From Trichaptum fuscoviolaceum (lineage: Eukaryota > Basidiomycota > Agaricomycetes > Hymenochaetales > Trichaptaceae): a DNA stretch of 64,000 nucleotides. The stretch covers positions 2,621,040 to 2,685,039 of the forward strand of contig CAJSYZ010000009.1 in assembly GCA_910574455.1 (NCBI GenBank), read 5' to 3'. The stretch's first letter is position 1; each line of letters starts with the position of its first letter. The notes under the pieces are model-generated. The model saw nothing but the letters and a program-made list of their open reading frames with translations, did not search any database and was not told the DNA's origin. The position numbers and the translations under genes are program-made. Below, in pieces: positions 35,901 through 48,331 of this stretch.

Positions 35901-38900
35901 ATGACGGAGTACGGTAGTCGCCGCACCACAGCCCGGCAACAAGCAACTCCAGAAGCAGACGAGTCGGATCCAGAATTTATTAATAATGCACCCTATGAGT
36001 ACGAGAAGAAGGGAAGGGCTGGAAAACGAGGGAGGCCTAGCAACACAGACGGGCGGAGTTCTGGCACAAAACGTCGTCGAGGTAAGCTCTAGGATACTCA
36101 ACATTCAAGCTTGAGGTAAACTCTATTGCTTATTCAGGAAACAAACCATCTCAAGGACAAAACAAATCTCAAAATGTTCTCATGAGCATTTTTGGGCAAA
36201 GTATGTAACAGTCGGCCTCAAGGAGTGTAGCTAACATTTCATTGTGTAGTACTCGAACGTCAATCCGACACCTCCGATGACGAAAGTGAAGATGAAGATA
36301 ATGCTGATGTAGACGAGGAAGACAAAGATACCGATGAACTTTTGCAGAAACGAGAAGACGAAAGAACTCACCGAATGAAGATCTTGAAGACTGTTCCGAA
36401 GGCGACAGTTCCGCCTCCTCGGCCAAATGTCGAGCATGACTCAGAAACTGGTAGGTCCCGAGCCTTAAAGATGTAAGGAGTATGATCATGATGTTACTCC
36501 ATAGAGTCGGATAGCGACGAAGCCATCGAATTTCCGCAGCAGCCGACGCCTTTGCTACCCCCGTTCCCAGTTCGAACTCGGCGACAGTCTAACCCAACCA
36601 CTGTTAGTGAGTACATTCTTCTCTCCGACGCCTACTATTGACCCGGAAAACGGCACCAGATGACTCCGCCACAGAATCCGACTCCGACAACGAGGATATG
36701 TTTGCACCTCTTAGGAATGAGCTAGATAAGGATGCACATGTCCCCGGAAACAGAGGAAATAGTCCTAAGAGCACAATGCCGCCCATAGCGAAACACTTCA
36801 AGCAACACATGGCCTCGGATTCTGACACCGAATACTCCGACGACGAAGATGATATTGACAGTGCAGTAAGTATAGTTGTAATGAGCTCCACTGCTTTCAC
36901 GGCTACTCAAATTAAGACTTGCCTCAAGCCAATACAGTCCCGCCCTGCTTTTCCTCGAGACCCTTCACAAGCTCTGATTCCATTCGTTCTCGACGAACAA
37001 GAACACACGGAAGTTCCAGCACCAATTAACGTTTTTCTTCGAGAGTATCAACGCGAAGGTATTCAATTCATATTTGACCGATATATAGAAGGTAAAGGGG
37101 GCGTTTTGGGAGATGATATGGGACTGGTAAGGTGATACCGAACCATGCTCTACGACTACTCAATATCATTATGCATTCGACGTATAGGGGAAAACTATCC
37201 AAGTTATATCATTTTTAACCGCAATAATGAAGAAGCACAATGATAGTCGAGATTTGGACCGAAGACGTAAACATGTTTCTCGCTTGCAGGATCATCGTGA
37301 GTGGCGAGAGAAACGATTCCTCCCGTTGGCCAACGAGACATGGCCCACTTGCCTCATAATTGCCCCAAGCACCGTCGTTCACAATTGGGAGAGGGAGCTA
37401 CAGATCGTGCGTAGTCATTACCATTCATCAAAGATCGATACCTGAAATCCGATATGTCAGTGGGGCTACTTTGAAGTAGGGATTTACACCGGTCCTCCGG
37501 AAGAGCGCCGACCTGTATTAAACGACTTCAAAATGGGTCGATTAGATGTCGGTATGTATGGTACTAGGTCATGATCGATATTGGCTCTCAATTGTTGTCG
37601 TCTAGTTATCACTTCTTTCGACACCGCTAGGGGTGACATTGACCTGCTTTCTGATCTTCCTTGGTCTGTCATTTTCGTCGATGAGGCACACAAGCTCAAA
37701 AATCCGGCTTCCAAGGTCACAATGTCATTCAATCAGTTTACATGTACAAGGCGATTCGGATTAACGGGCACTGCTATCCAAAACTCTTACGAAGAAATGT
37801 GGACTTTGCTTGACTGGTCGAATCCGGGGAGATTAGGGTCTTTAAGACAATGGAAATCTATGATTTCGAAGCCCTTGGCAGTCGGCCAAAGTGCAAGTGC
37901 ATCTCCTCAAGAAAGGGCACTCGCTAAAGTTGTTGCCAACATTCTTGTACACAAAATTCTGCCGTTATTTTTCTTGCGGAGGTATGCGTCTTGTTCTTGG
38001 CAAAGGAACACACCGATTGATTTTCTAATCAGAACAAAGGATTTAATTGCTCATCAGGTACGTAATAGCAAGATAGTTAACGACACAAATATTTACTTAT
38101 ACTTTACGCAGTTACCGAAGAAGATTGACGAGGTTGTATTCTGTCCCCTAACGCCAAAGCAGATTGAAGTGTACAAGAGAATTCTGGAGCACAGAAACGC
38201 ACGATTGGCTATTGCGAAAGCCAACCCGAACGCCGAAGCGGAGTTATGTGACTGTGGTTCTGGTCTCAAGTGCGATTTAGTCACTCGCTAAAAATGTGAT
38301 CGGTTCTAATACTTGATTTTATTGAATCTTGCACAGGAGGAGACAATGCTGCCATGTTATGGATGGAGCACAGTTTTTCACTTATCTGGCAATCTTCCTG
38401 AAGGTCTCTAATCATTTGGCTCTCATTCTTCCTTGTAAGTTTAATCTCTTAATCTTGTGCGCATACTTATCAGAACTTCACTACGTACAGCGCCAAATGA
38501 TACTGAAGAACAGGTTTGTGATACATCCCATGACATAACCATGAGTCTGACAAGGAAAAACTCCGAACAGACAAAGAGGCACCGTGAGATTTCACGAATT
38601 GCTTTTGCTGGCGAACGAGTTCCAAAATATGGGCCGGCGATTCTTGTACCCCAATATTGCGGTAAATGGATCGTGCGTACTTCTGCTAATGTGACATGGA
38701 GCCTGCATTCACCCATGGCATTAGGTTTTAAACCTTCTTTTGGAGGAATGGAAAAAAGACCGAACGAATAAAGTCCTAATATTCACAAAATCCGTGAAAT
38801 TGTTGGATATGTTGGATTACCATCTCAATATGCATAGTATGTCGTCTCTTCTGTTCTCTGAGTTAATAGCTTAAGGTTTGTAGGTTACAGCTTCTGCAGA

Positions 38901-40432
38901 CTCGATGGATCCACAAAGCAGTCCGAAAGTAAGTTTCGTGCTTTTCATAGACCTTTTCTGTGCATGGTGTTGAGAAAGCTTTTGCGTAGGAATGCCTATG
39001 ATCGACAGATTCAATCACGATCCAGATATGTTTGTCTTCCTGATTTCAACACTGGCAGGGGGGACTGGGTTAAACTTGACGGGTGCAAACAAAGTTGTCA
39101 TATTTGGTGAGAAGTTTCTTGCTGTAGATGAACAGAGTAGACCTGACAATTCGCTGCTAGACCCAAATTGGAGTAAGCTTAATAAAATCTAAGCTCGAAG
39201 ACATTATAAGGCTGACTTTCCTCGAGATCCCGCTCATGATCTGCAGGCTATGGACCGAGCTTATCGTTACGGACAGACTCGTGATGTTCACGTATATCGC
39301 TTACTGGGCGCAGGTTCCATCGAAGAGCTCATATATGCACGTCAAGTGTATAAGCAGCAGATGATGCGTATCGGTTACGAGGCTAGCACCCAGACAAGAT
39401 ACTTTGACGCAGTGCAGGGTGTAAAGAAGGGTGAACTCTTTGGCCAAGACAATCTATTCAAGTTGCACGAAGACACACTTGCGACGAAAATGACTGTCAG
39501 TTACACTTCATTTGCGTGGATTATTAACATCATCAGCTCACATTTTGCGCTCAGATCGAAAAGGCGCACCTTGCCGAGTTTGACTGGGCCTTGGCTCATA
39601 TGGATGGCCTTTCGAAAGGAAAGAAAAACCTTATACGTGCCGAAGAAACCTTGAAGGCGGAAGCAAAGGCAATCGGGAATGAGGTGCAAATAAAGGTAAT
39701 ATCGCATGGCATAGGGCTAATGAACTTATTTAGCAAGGTGAATTGCGAGGGCTGGCAACCCTGCTTCTCGATGAAGGCATGACAGATTTTGTTCTTATGC
39801 TAGCATTGTCACTGACAATTGGACGGCTATAGATGTTCCGTCGTCGCAGAGAAAAGAATCAAATGATGAAGTTCAACAGCTTCTGAGCAAGGCCTGCATA
39901 CGATACACGCATCAGAACGATGAATTGCTGCGACCTAGTAGAGTAGAAGAAGAGTCTTTGAAGGAGTCGATAAAGGTAATCATTTCCACTTCATTTCCTT
40001 ATACGCAATGCTAAGACATGATCAGTTGTTGAGAAAGCACAAAGCGGAGGAGAAGCGAACCAAAGAGAATACTGCAGGCCCCTCCCGACGTAAGCGTCAT
40101 TCATCTCCGGTAATGCAATGGCCACCTCGGCGGAAACATCATAGTGCCCCGCAGTCTCCGGGCAGGAAGTAAGTCTACCCAAACACCCTTAGTTCTTACC
40201 TGACAAGTTATATCTCCGCAAAGACTAAGAGATCGACAACTCGCGTTGCTTGATCTTGGATTTATTCATAGCGCCAGCGAACTCCCTTCATTTGCAACGA
40301 AATTGTAAGTTTAAACTTACCCATCATTAATTAATGCCTCTGATGTCATCTTTACATAGTACTACATTAGCCGAGAAAGAGCAACAGCGCATCCTCATTC
40401 AACTGGATCAGCACATTCAGCACTCAAAATAA
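35901..40432 (+). CDS. ERCC6L2-like Snf2-family DNA-dependent ATPase
   Basis: Multi-exon gene from ATG 35901 ([16 protein letters not shown]) to the TAA at 40430-40432. The N-terminus is acidic and disordered ([22 protein letters not shown]). The helicase core is intact across introns: [16 protein letters not shown], motif I GDDMGL-GKTIQVI (split by the intron at about 37129-37182), [16 protein letters not shown], motif II DEAH in [29 protein letters not shown], then [32 protein letters not shown] and motif [41 protein letters not shown] after the core is typical of ERCC6L2/Rad26-like proteins, nuclear ATPases linked to DNA repair. Exons at 38330-38930 looked broken at first but splice into one frame (LALILP..., [21 protein letters not shown]). 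The C-terminus ends in a coiled-coil-like [10 protein letters not shown]. Confidence 0.9.
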
Positions 40433-40723
40433 TGATACGGATACCTTTCGTTCGAACATCCTCATTTTGTCTAAATTATTAGATTATTATTATTTCTGGG
40501 ACGACCATTACGAGCCTTGTATCAAACTACCTTCTCCGAGTCTCCCTCATCGAATTCCCAATGTTGTGTAATTACGTCATTTCACCAGATGCATTTATTG
40601 CAGTCGGTGCTCAGTTTGTATCCAAACATCTTTTTTGTTCTGATAGTCATACCTCTTGTGAATGATCATCTCTTTTCCGTGGATAAACCACCTTGAAACC
40701 TCTCTTTGATCGTCAAATAAACG

Positions 40724-42067
40724 ATGACAGTAACTGCAGGCCCTGACCCACCTCAACCGCCGCCTAAAGATACCCGTTAGTCCAGTAGCTAGCAAGCTCA
40801 GACTCACAGTAATTCATACGTTTCGCAGCGACGCAGACGTCGTCAGCTATGCCTCCGTCGACGTCAGAGGATGGACCAGCTGAACAAGTAGCTGAAGCAC
40901 AATCATCAAATCAGATTGTTTCTGGTGAGTAGCTACACACGACTATATGATCAAATACTTAAAGCGTATAGATATGTCATCTTTAAGCCCACTAGAGCTG
41001 CACCAGCTGACACAAGTTCGTGTCCTTGTCACCAGATGAGATGCGCGCTAACGAAGTGAGCATACCACCAGAACTTACTTGACGAATCTGCTTCCGAACG
41101 TCCACTGGTCGGGGACCTTGTTCCTCTAAGCGCATTGAGAGAGGAATACGAGAGAGGGTCAGGATCATTTGTCGCACAGATCGACTATTTGGAGAAGCAG
41201 GGATTCACAGGAGTTCGACGGGCTAGAGGCGATGGGGATTGTTTCTACCGGTGTACGTATTCACTCTCGTATCGTCTGCTTTAGAGTAAATGCTAAGTGC
41301 CACTTGAAGCTTTCGGGTTTGCATGGCTAGAACGTATGATCAAATCAAAGAATCAGACTATCGATGTTGCAAAGGCTCTCTCCCTACTCGAATCCTCCCT
41401 TGGAACCTTGAACGGAGCGGGATTTCAAGAGTTGGTCTATCAGGATTTCTATGATGTACTTTCATCGCTCATCCGACAAATACTGATCGCGGAACCCGGG
41501 GGATCAGTCCTGACGCCACCTATTCTACTCGAGGCGTTCCAAGACCCAGAAGGTAGATAAACAGCACATCTTACAAAATATCTTGTTGACAGTTTTGGAA
41601 AGTCAGCAATTGCATTGTGGTCTTCCTCCGATTCCTCACATCTGCTACTATCCGTACTGACCCTGACTCTTATACGCCTTTCTTATTCCATCCTGAAACC
41701 GGTGAACCAATAACGATCAGGGACTTTTGCGAACGTTTCGTTGAGTCCACGGGTAAAGAGGCTGGTACGTTTACCAATGATCATACCAAAACGAAAGCAC
41801 AGGGCTAAAATAATGCAGATCACATTCAAATCACTGCCCTAACCAGGGCTCTGAAGACGAATATCGAGATAGCCTATCTCGACGGACATGATAAGGATGG
41901 TGCTGTTAACTTCGTATCCTTCGATAGTGTTCCACCTGAGGATTACGATGATCCGCCGGTTTTGTTGTACAGGTACGTTCACAATTTCTTTTGACAAGCT
42001 GTTAGTCTTTATACGTTTTTGTAGACCTGGACATTATGATATCCTAGAACATGGAGACAAGAAGTAA
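40724..42067 (+). CDS. Otubain-type ubiquitin thioesterase (OTU family)
   Basis: Multi-exon gene from ATG 40724 (MTVTAGPDPPQPPPKDT) to the TAA at 42065-42067. Cysteine protease that removes ubiquitin; otubains favour Lys48 chains. Visible family segments: LLDESASERPLVGDLVPLSAL, EYERGSGSFVAQIDYLEKQG, catalytic Cys in RARGDGDCFYR (with Asp in DGDC), the helical FAWLERMIKSKNQTID region, FLTSATIRTDPDSYTPFL, and the C-terminal catalytic His in LLYRPGHYDILEHG just before the stop. Introns are short; the first (after the PPKDT codons) shifts phase by one base. Convergent with the pseudouridine synthase gene, 171 bp apart. Confidence 0.92.
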
Positions 42068-42238
42068 ATATACCGGAAGCCAATGAATGTATGTTGCAGA
42101 AGTTCGTAAACGTGTAATCTATTAGGGTTGGTTTGTCTTCCAAATACGACACTTGGTCTGAAATCAAGCTTTCAATGTGACAATCAAGTTGAAGATCACC
42201 GTTGCGCAAAACTGCTCGATGGAGAATGACATTCGTCT

Positions 42239-43867
42239 TCAAGGTTCGTCTTCATGCTGAACATCTCCTGCCTTCCTCTCAGCCCGTCGTCCGCCCTTAC
42301 CCACTCTCCACCTCTCATTCACAATGTCAACATGGTCAAGTCGTTTACGCTGAAGGATGGGAGTGTAAAGTTTCGCAGATGTCCGCCTCGTCATGCCACC
42401 GCCCAGCGGTATGCTAAGGACAGTGGTCGACCGCAATAGGCTAGACCGAGAATCAGATACAAGGGGAAAGGTAGAAGGATGAGGTGGGTGATATACGGAC
42501 GCCGCGCGGAGAAAATGCGCGTCGAGTGTAGTATGGATGAGTGACCTCTGGTGTATCGCATGCATCTGGTGATACAGCGTCTTATGTTCTTCCATCTGGG
42601 ATTCAGTCTCCTCTCCTCCCTCCTCATCAATCTGCCAGTTGACATCTTCGTCTCGATACTTGCAATCCCATAGCACCAACGGTAGCGGATCGGCCATCTG
42701 ATACTCTGGTTTACATTCGACAATTTCCGGCGCATGCTCGCCTTCGCGGAAAGGGGGATACGGGTTTGCCGGGTCGGTGTTTATGAGAGAGGAGACAACG
42801 GAGGGCGGTTCCAGCCCGGATCCCACGAGGAAGAGGATAGCAACAATGTGTCGGACTTGGTTGTATAAGAAGGCGGTACCGGCAAGGTCGAATACATGCA
42901 TGCCTGAATTTCGAGAGTCTTCAACGCAGGAAGCTGAGGTAGAGGTAGCGGTGGATGTGGAGGGAGCAAAGATAGGTGCTGGATTGATCTCTGCGCGTAG
43001 GATCCTTCGCTTAAAGTTCGTAATCTGTTTACTAGCGTCAAGCTTGCACAGATTCCTGAAGTCATGCTCGCCGATGAGTCGCGAAGCTGCGTCTTGCATC
43101 GCTTCTAGATCTAATCCGTGTGCGGAGAAAAAATACTTGTAGTGTCGATACTGGCAGGCAAAACGAGAAGAAAACTCTGGAGAAATTGGTGACCAGGCGA
43201 GTATACGGATAGTAGGCGGAAGGACGCGGTTCAGCATTGAGATATATTTGAGCTCTACTTTTGATGTAAGGGGAAGAGGGGAATCCTCTGTGTCGGACGA
43301 CGGTGATAGAATCGGGAGGTCATCGTCAACCTCCAAGTCTTGATCTAAGTCCGGTTCTCGCTCGTTATCTGGCTGTTTTGATGCAGAATCCTCGTTTGAA
43401 GGAGATGTGTCAGATGCCCCAGCTTGTCCTACATTGCTACGCACCCATAGCGAGACGACCTGCCCTGCTGAGCTTACGCCACGGTCTGTCCGACCACAAC
43501 GCTCCCATCCGCATCCTTCTGGTCCAGCGTCAGGATCTATCAGTCGGCAGGACGCAAGAGCACTGTAAAGAGTGGCCTCAACCGTAGGTAGAGGAGTTTT
43601 GTCCTTCTGGAACGCTAGTCCATTATACTCCCAACCTGCGTAGCAGAACTTCAGAGCAATTTTGCGTCGTGGATATGAGGCAAAGTTGAAGTCTTTATGA
43701 GGCTTTAATTTTTTGAGAGTTGGCTCATGATGTGTTCGAGAAGCAGGCAAAGTCGCATCCAAGAGCTTTAACCGAGCAATCAGCTCTTCCCTTGACCAAG
43801 TTTCGTATGAAGGAGATGCCATAACTGCACGAGAGACTGTCCTCGATATACGAGGGTGAAGTTGCAT
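42239..43867 (-). CDS. DEG1: tRNA pseudouridine(38/39) synthase
   Basis: Single-exon frame of 542 aa (PUS3/Deg1, TruA family), which converts uridines 38/39 of the tRNA anticodon arm to pseudouridine. Visible: KIALKFCYAGWEYNGLAFQ, catalytic Asp in ERCGRTDRGVSSAGQVVSL, an acidic insert (DLDQDLEVDDDLP), YRHYKYFFSAHGLD, GEHDFRNLCKLDASKQITNF and GTAFLYNQVRHIVAILFLVG. The first ATG is 43867; M16 at 43822 (MASPSYETWSREEL) starts the conserved coiled helix and may be the real start. The C-terminus (from about 430) is low in conservation and ends basic. Divergent from LeuRS. Confidence 0.92.
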   Translation of the reverse strand: MQLHPRISRTVSRAVMASPSYETWSREELIARLKLLDATLPASRTHHEPTLKKLKPHKDFNFASYPRRKIALKFCYAGWEYNGLAFQKDKTPLPTVEATLYSALASCRLIDPDAGPEGCGWERCGRTDRGVSSAGQVVSLWVRSNVGQAGASDTSPSNEDSASKQPDNEREPDLDQDLEVDDDLPILSPSSDTEDSPLPLTSKVELKYISMLNRVLPPTIRILAWSPISPEFSSRFACQYRHYKYFFSAHGLDLEAMQDAASRLIGEHDFRNLCKLDASKQITNFKRRILRAEINPAPIFAPSTSTATSTSASCVEDSRNSGMHVFDLAGTAFLYNQVRHIVAILFLVGSGLEPPSVVSSLINTDPANPYPPFREGEHAPEIVECKPEYQMADPLPLVLWDCKYRDEDVNWQIDEEGGEETESQMEEHKTLYHQMHAIHQRSLIHTTLDAHFLRAASVYHPPHPSTFPLVSDSRSSLLRSTTVLSIPLGGGMTRRTSAKLYTPILQRKRLDHVDIVNERWRVGKGGRRAERKAGDVQHEDEP

Positions 43868-44191
43868 GCACGAGCTCGGTAAATCGGGTGTTTTGTCTCA
43901 AATAAATGACTCAGGAACAGTGGGAGGTGAGTCGAAGTTTCAAGTTGTTGCAGCCATGATCTCCAGCTAAAATTTCCGAAAAAGGTAATTATAAACTTCA
44001 AGTTTGCTGTAAAATTTGGAGTCATAAAGTACATGCGGTGCGCCTTTAAACTTAGCTCTCACCCTTCCATCACCTTGTTCTCAATCAAAGGTCCTTACCA
44101 CAGAGTCGCTACAATACTATCCCGCTCGAGGCGCGCACAGCGTTATCTACTTCATCTGACTCACTCAGCGCCCAAGTCAAGCATAAGAACC
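43868..44191. promoter_or_regulatory. Divergent promoter, DEG1 and leucyl-tRNA synthetase
   Basis: 324 bp between the two first starts considered (165 bp if LeuRS begins at 44033). AT-rich in the middle (43975-44030); no TATA box is certain. Confidence 0.35.
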
Positions 44192-47100
44192 ATGGCGAAT
44201 ACCACAGGAGACGGGCCCATCGAGCTTCAGCAGGTAAATCATCAAATTACTTTCTTACATAGAGAGCTGTCAGCATGAGCAGAAACCGTAACTTATCGCC
44301 AGATCAGACAGGAAAGCGGGATGCGCTCAAGGCAATCGAGCGGAAGTGCCAGCAGCGATGGGCAGACGAGCACTTATTTGAAGTCGATCCGCCGACCCAA
44401 GAGGAGACTGCTCAACTCTCTCCTGCGGAGATTAGGAAGAAGTATCCGAAATGGTTCGGAAACTTTCCCTATCCTTACATGAATGGATCCCTGCATCTCG
44501 GACACGCATTTACGATCTCGAAGATCGAGTTCGGAGCTGGTTTTGAACGTTTGCTCGGAAAGCGTGTTTTATTTCCCCATGGATTTCATTGCACGGGGAT
44601 GCCGATTAAGGTGAGTTGAATGTTTGTTGCTGCTAGAGTTTGTCCTTACCTCGGTTCAGGCTGCTTCAGATAAAATTATCCGAGAAATTGAGCTATTTGG
44701 CGAAAATTTCGAGCATTTCCAGCCTGAAGAGGCGGAGGAACCTTCTGCACCCTCTGCAAACGTCAAAGACGGAGCTCCTGATAAAGCGAAGAAAGGCAAA
44801 ATAGTTGCGAAATCGACAGGCCACAAATATCAGTTCCAGATCATGGAGTCGATAGGTGTCCCTCGCGAAGAAATTAAGAAATTCGCTGATCCCCAGTACT
44901 GGCTGCATTATTTCCCTCCGATTGCAAAGGTGCGGATATCTCTAACGTCGCTTTTCGTATTCTCTGATAGTCACAAAGGCGGACCACTTGGCCCTCGGAA
45001 CTCGGATTGATTGGAGACGCTCATTCATCACAACAGACGCAAACCCGTATTATGACTCGTTCGTGAGATGGCAAATAAACAAACTTCACAAGCTCAACAA
45101 AATCAAGTTTGGAGAGAGGTATACCGTATATTCACCCAAAGATGGACAGCCTTGCATGGACCACGATCGATCGGAAGGCGAAGCACTAGGACCGCAAGAA
45201 TACACTGGCATCAAGATGGAGGTTGTTTCGTGGCCAGAGGGTACAGGCGCAAAGGAGGCAATCGCTCAAAAGGTTGAAGGACGAAAGGTGTTCTTGGTGG
45301 CGGCGACACTGCGGCCCGAGACGATGTACGGTCAGACGAACTGCTTCGTCGGAACTACCATCAAGTACGGTGTATTCGCTGCGAAGGACAACGAAGCTTA
45401 CGTATGTACATATCGTGCTGCACGGAATATGGCTTTCCAAGGCATCAGCGAGAAAGCCGGTGAAGTAATTCAATTGGCAGAAGTCGACGGTTCAATGCTT
45501 GTTGGAACCAAAATCAAAGCTCCCTTTGCAATCCACCCTGAGGCGTATGTCTTGCCCATGGACAATGTCCTTGCCACGAAGGGGACTGGTGTCGTCACAT
45601 CTGTCCCGTCCGATTCTCCTGATGATTTCGCAACACTCACCGACCTCAAGAAAAAGCCTGACTTTTATAAGATCAAACCGGAGTGGTGTGCCCTTGATCC
45701 CGTCCCCGTACTCTCTACACCTACCTACGGCGATCTTACTGCCCCTGCCCTTGTGAAGAAGCTTAAGATTCAATCTCAAAAGGATGTGAAGCAGCTTGCA
45801 GAAGCCAAGGAAATTGCGTATAAGGAGGGCTTCTACAGTGGTACGATGCTTGTCGGAGAGTTCAAGGGCAAGAGTGTGCAGGAGGCGAAGCCACTTGTGA
45901 GGAAAAGTATGATTGATGCTGGGCTTGCATTCGCGTATGCGGAGCCGGAGGGCTTTATCCTATCTCGCAGTGGGGATGAATGTGTAATCGCTCTCATGGA
46001 CCAATGGTACTTGGACTACGGTGAGCCCTCATGGAGGGCACAAGCTGAGAAGTGAGTGGTGACTAATGTTTCATTTCTGGTATCTCCTTCTGAATACGTC
46101 ATATTCTAGACTACTCTCGCGCATGAATACCTACGGCAACGAAACTCGGAATGCGTTTGAGGGAACTCTTGCGTGGCTTAACCAGTGGGCTTGTGCGCGT
46201 ACTTACGGCCTTGGTACGAAGCTTCCCTGGGATCATACCTTCATGGTGGAGAGTTTGAGCGATTCCACCATTTACATGAGCTATTACACTGTTGCAAATT
46301 ACCTGCAAGGTTTGCATGATTATCCCCTTGCATTGAATTCATATAAAGATCTTACAATAATTAGGTGGCGTCTGGGATGGGAGTAAACCTGGACCTTTGG
46401 GTATTACAGCAGATCAAATGACTGATGAAATCTGGGAATATGTGTTCTGCGACGGTCCTTGGCCATCAGATGCACCTTTAGCAAAGGAAAAGGCTGACAC
46501 TATGAAGTGGTCCTTCAACTATTTCTACCCTATGGACATACGGTCGTCCGGCAAAGACCTCATCCCAAATCATCTTACCTTCGCTATCTACAATCACGCT
46601 GCTATCTTCCCAGAGGAAAAGTGGCCGCTTAGCATGCGGACGAATGGACATTTGATGCTGAACGGTAAAAAGATGTCGAAGAGTACGGGTAACTCGCTAA
46701 CGCTGCGTGAGGCGGTCGAAAAATTCGGTGCGGATGCGACCCGCATTGCCCTCGCTGATGCTGGTGATAGCATCGAGGATGCGAACTTCGATGAGAAGAG
46801 TGCTAATGCAAACATTCTTCGCTTACATACGCTCATAGACTGGTGTCAAGTACGTACCCAAGGCTCTTAAGCGATGAACTCTAGCTCATGTTAAATTCAG
46901 GAAATGATCAAGGGCGATGCGAAAGCAAAATTGCGATCCAGCTCTGAAAAGAACTACCATGATATCGTCTTTGAGGAAGAAATCAATGAGCTGATCAACG
47001 TGACCAAGAGCCACTACGAGGCGTATGTTATCCTATCGTTTGAAAACACTTCCTACATTTAATACGTGTTGCACTTCAGGACGAACTACAAAGACGCCTT

Positions 47101-47914
47101 GAAGTACGGATTCTTTGAAATGCAGATGGCTAGAGATTGGTACCGAGAGGTGACCTCTGAAGTCGGAATGCACGAAGATCTCGTGAACCACTGGGTACGA
47201 GCCTCTGCGCTCTTGATAACGCCCATTGCTCCTCACTTCGCTGAGCACGTCTGGACAACTATCCTTGAAGAGCCGAAGTCCGTCCAACTCGCCCTTTGGC
47301 CAGAGCCGCCCAAACCTGTGGACCGTGCAATTATTCAGGCAGGACAGTACATGCGTGGTACCATCAAGACAATTCGAGACGCGGAACTTTCGATGCTCAA
47401 GAAAATGAGCAAGAGCAAGAATACGCCATTCGACCCTAAAAAGCCGAAGAGCGTACGCATTTATGTAGCGACTACGTTCCCTGAATGGCAAGATCGCTGC
47501 GTGAAGATCGTCGAAGAAGCGTACGACTTTGAGAAGGAGAAGGTAGACGACAAGAAGGTCCGGGACCTTTTGACGAAGGAGGGCTTAATCAAGGACAAGC
47601 GCGCGATGCCTTTCGCGCAGCTGTTCAAGGTTCGTTTTACAAATGATTCTCGTCAGCGCACATTTAATCACTTCCTTCATCAGAAACGCATAGCGGAGTT
47701 CGGTGCTAAGGCGGCATTCCAGCGTTCCTTGCCTTTCCCTGAGGAGAAGGTTTTGAATGAGCTGCTTCCTTACCTCAAGAAATCTCTGAACCTCGTCGAC
47801 GTTGACGTCTGGATGGTAGATGATGCTTTGACGAAGTCCGAACCTGGGTTTACGAAGACTATCATCGAGGGCGCTGAACCTGGTAGCCCAGCGTTTGAGT
47901 ACCGCAACGTTTAG
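44192..47914 (+). CDS. CDC60: Leucyl-tRNA synthetase, cytosolic
   Basis: Class I synthetase of the archaeal/eukaryotic type. ATG 44192 ([14 protein letters not shown]), short first exon, then [22 protein letters not shown] signature HLGH in [18 protein letters not shown]; class-I insertion and editing domain ([15 protein letters not shown], the threonine-rich [14 protein letters not shown]); [14 protein letters not shown] in [19 protein letters not shown]; anticodon-binding region ([18 protein letters not shown]); C-terminal tail ends [12 protein letters not shown]. Introns at about 44611, 44930, 46053, 46305, 46850 and 47023. An upstream ATG at 44033 is in frame and would add 53 residues rich in Arg/Ser and without acidic residues; see the findings. 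Confidence 0.96.
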
Positions 47915-48331
47915 GTGTCTGCACGATAATTTGGGACTAGTGTGACAATCCTTTGTAGAACAGTATAATAGATCGTAAAGAGAAAGAAGGAAATAAAATT
48001 CACACGCTCACTGGCAATAGATGTTGGCTACGACGTCGCACTCACTGACCTCATCTTACACGCACTGACCCCCAACTTTATGCAAAGTGTAAAAGCATCG
48101 CGGCCCATGATCTTAGGCGAGAAGGGCGCACCATTAACCATATATCGCGATGACTGGTAGATTTTGGGGCAAAAACAGATTCGGATTGGTATCAGAGCGA
48201 ATGAGTATTTGGGAAGCTACATACCTCTCACGTTTGTGATCCTCGAGCTGATGGCTGTCAGTCGCTTTGTTCTGCAATACTTGAATCAACTATCGTTTGC
48301 CACGCACCTTTGGTCGTTTCTGAGCTTGGCC
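47915..48331. other. Intergenic, nothing recognised
   Basis: 417 bp between two plus-strand genes. An ATG at 48164 is in frame with the next gene but adds a hydrophobic stretch not expected before an F-box. Confidence 0.5.

Noticed and set aside
38290..38930. Apparent break in the Snf2 ATPase between helicase lobes
   Set aside because: Stops in single frames disappear when GT-AG introns are removed; conserved segments join in one frame.
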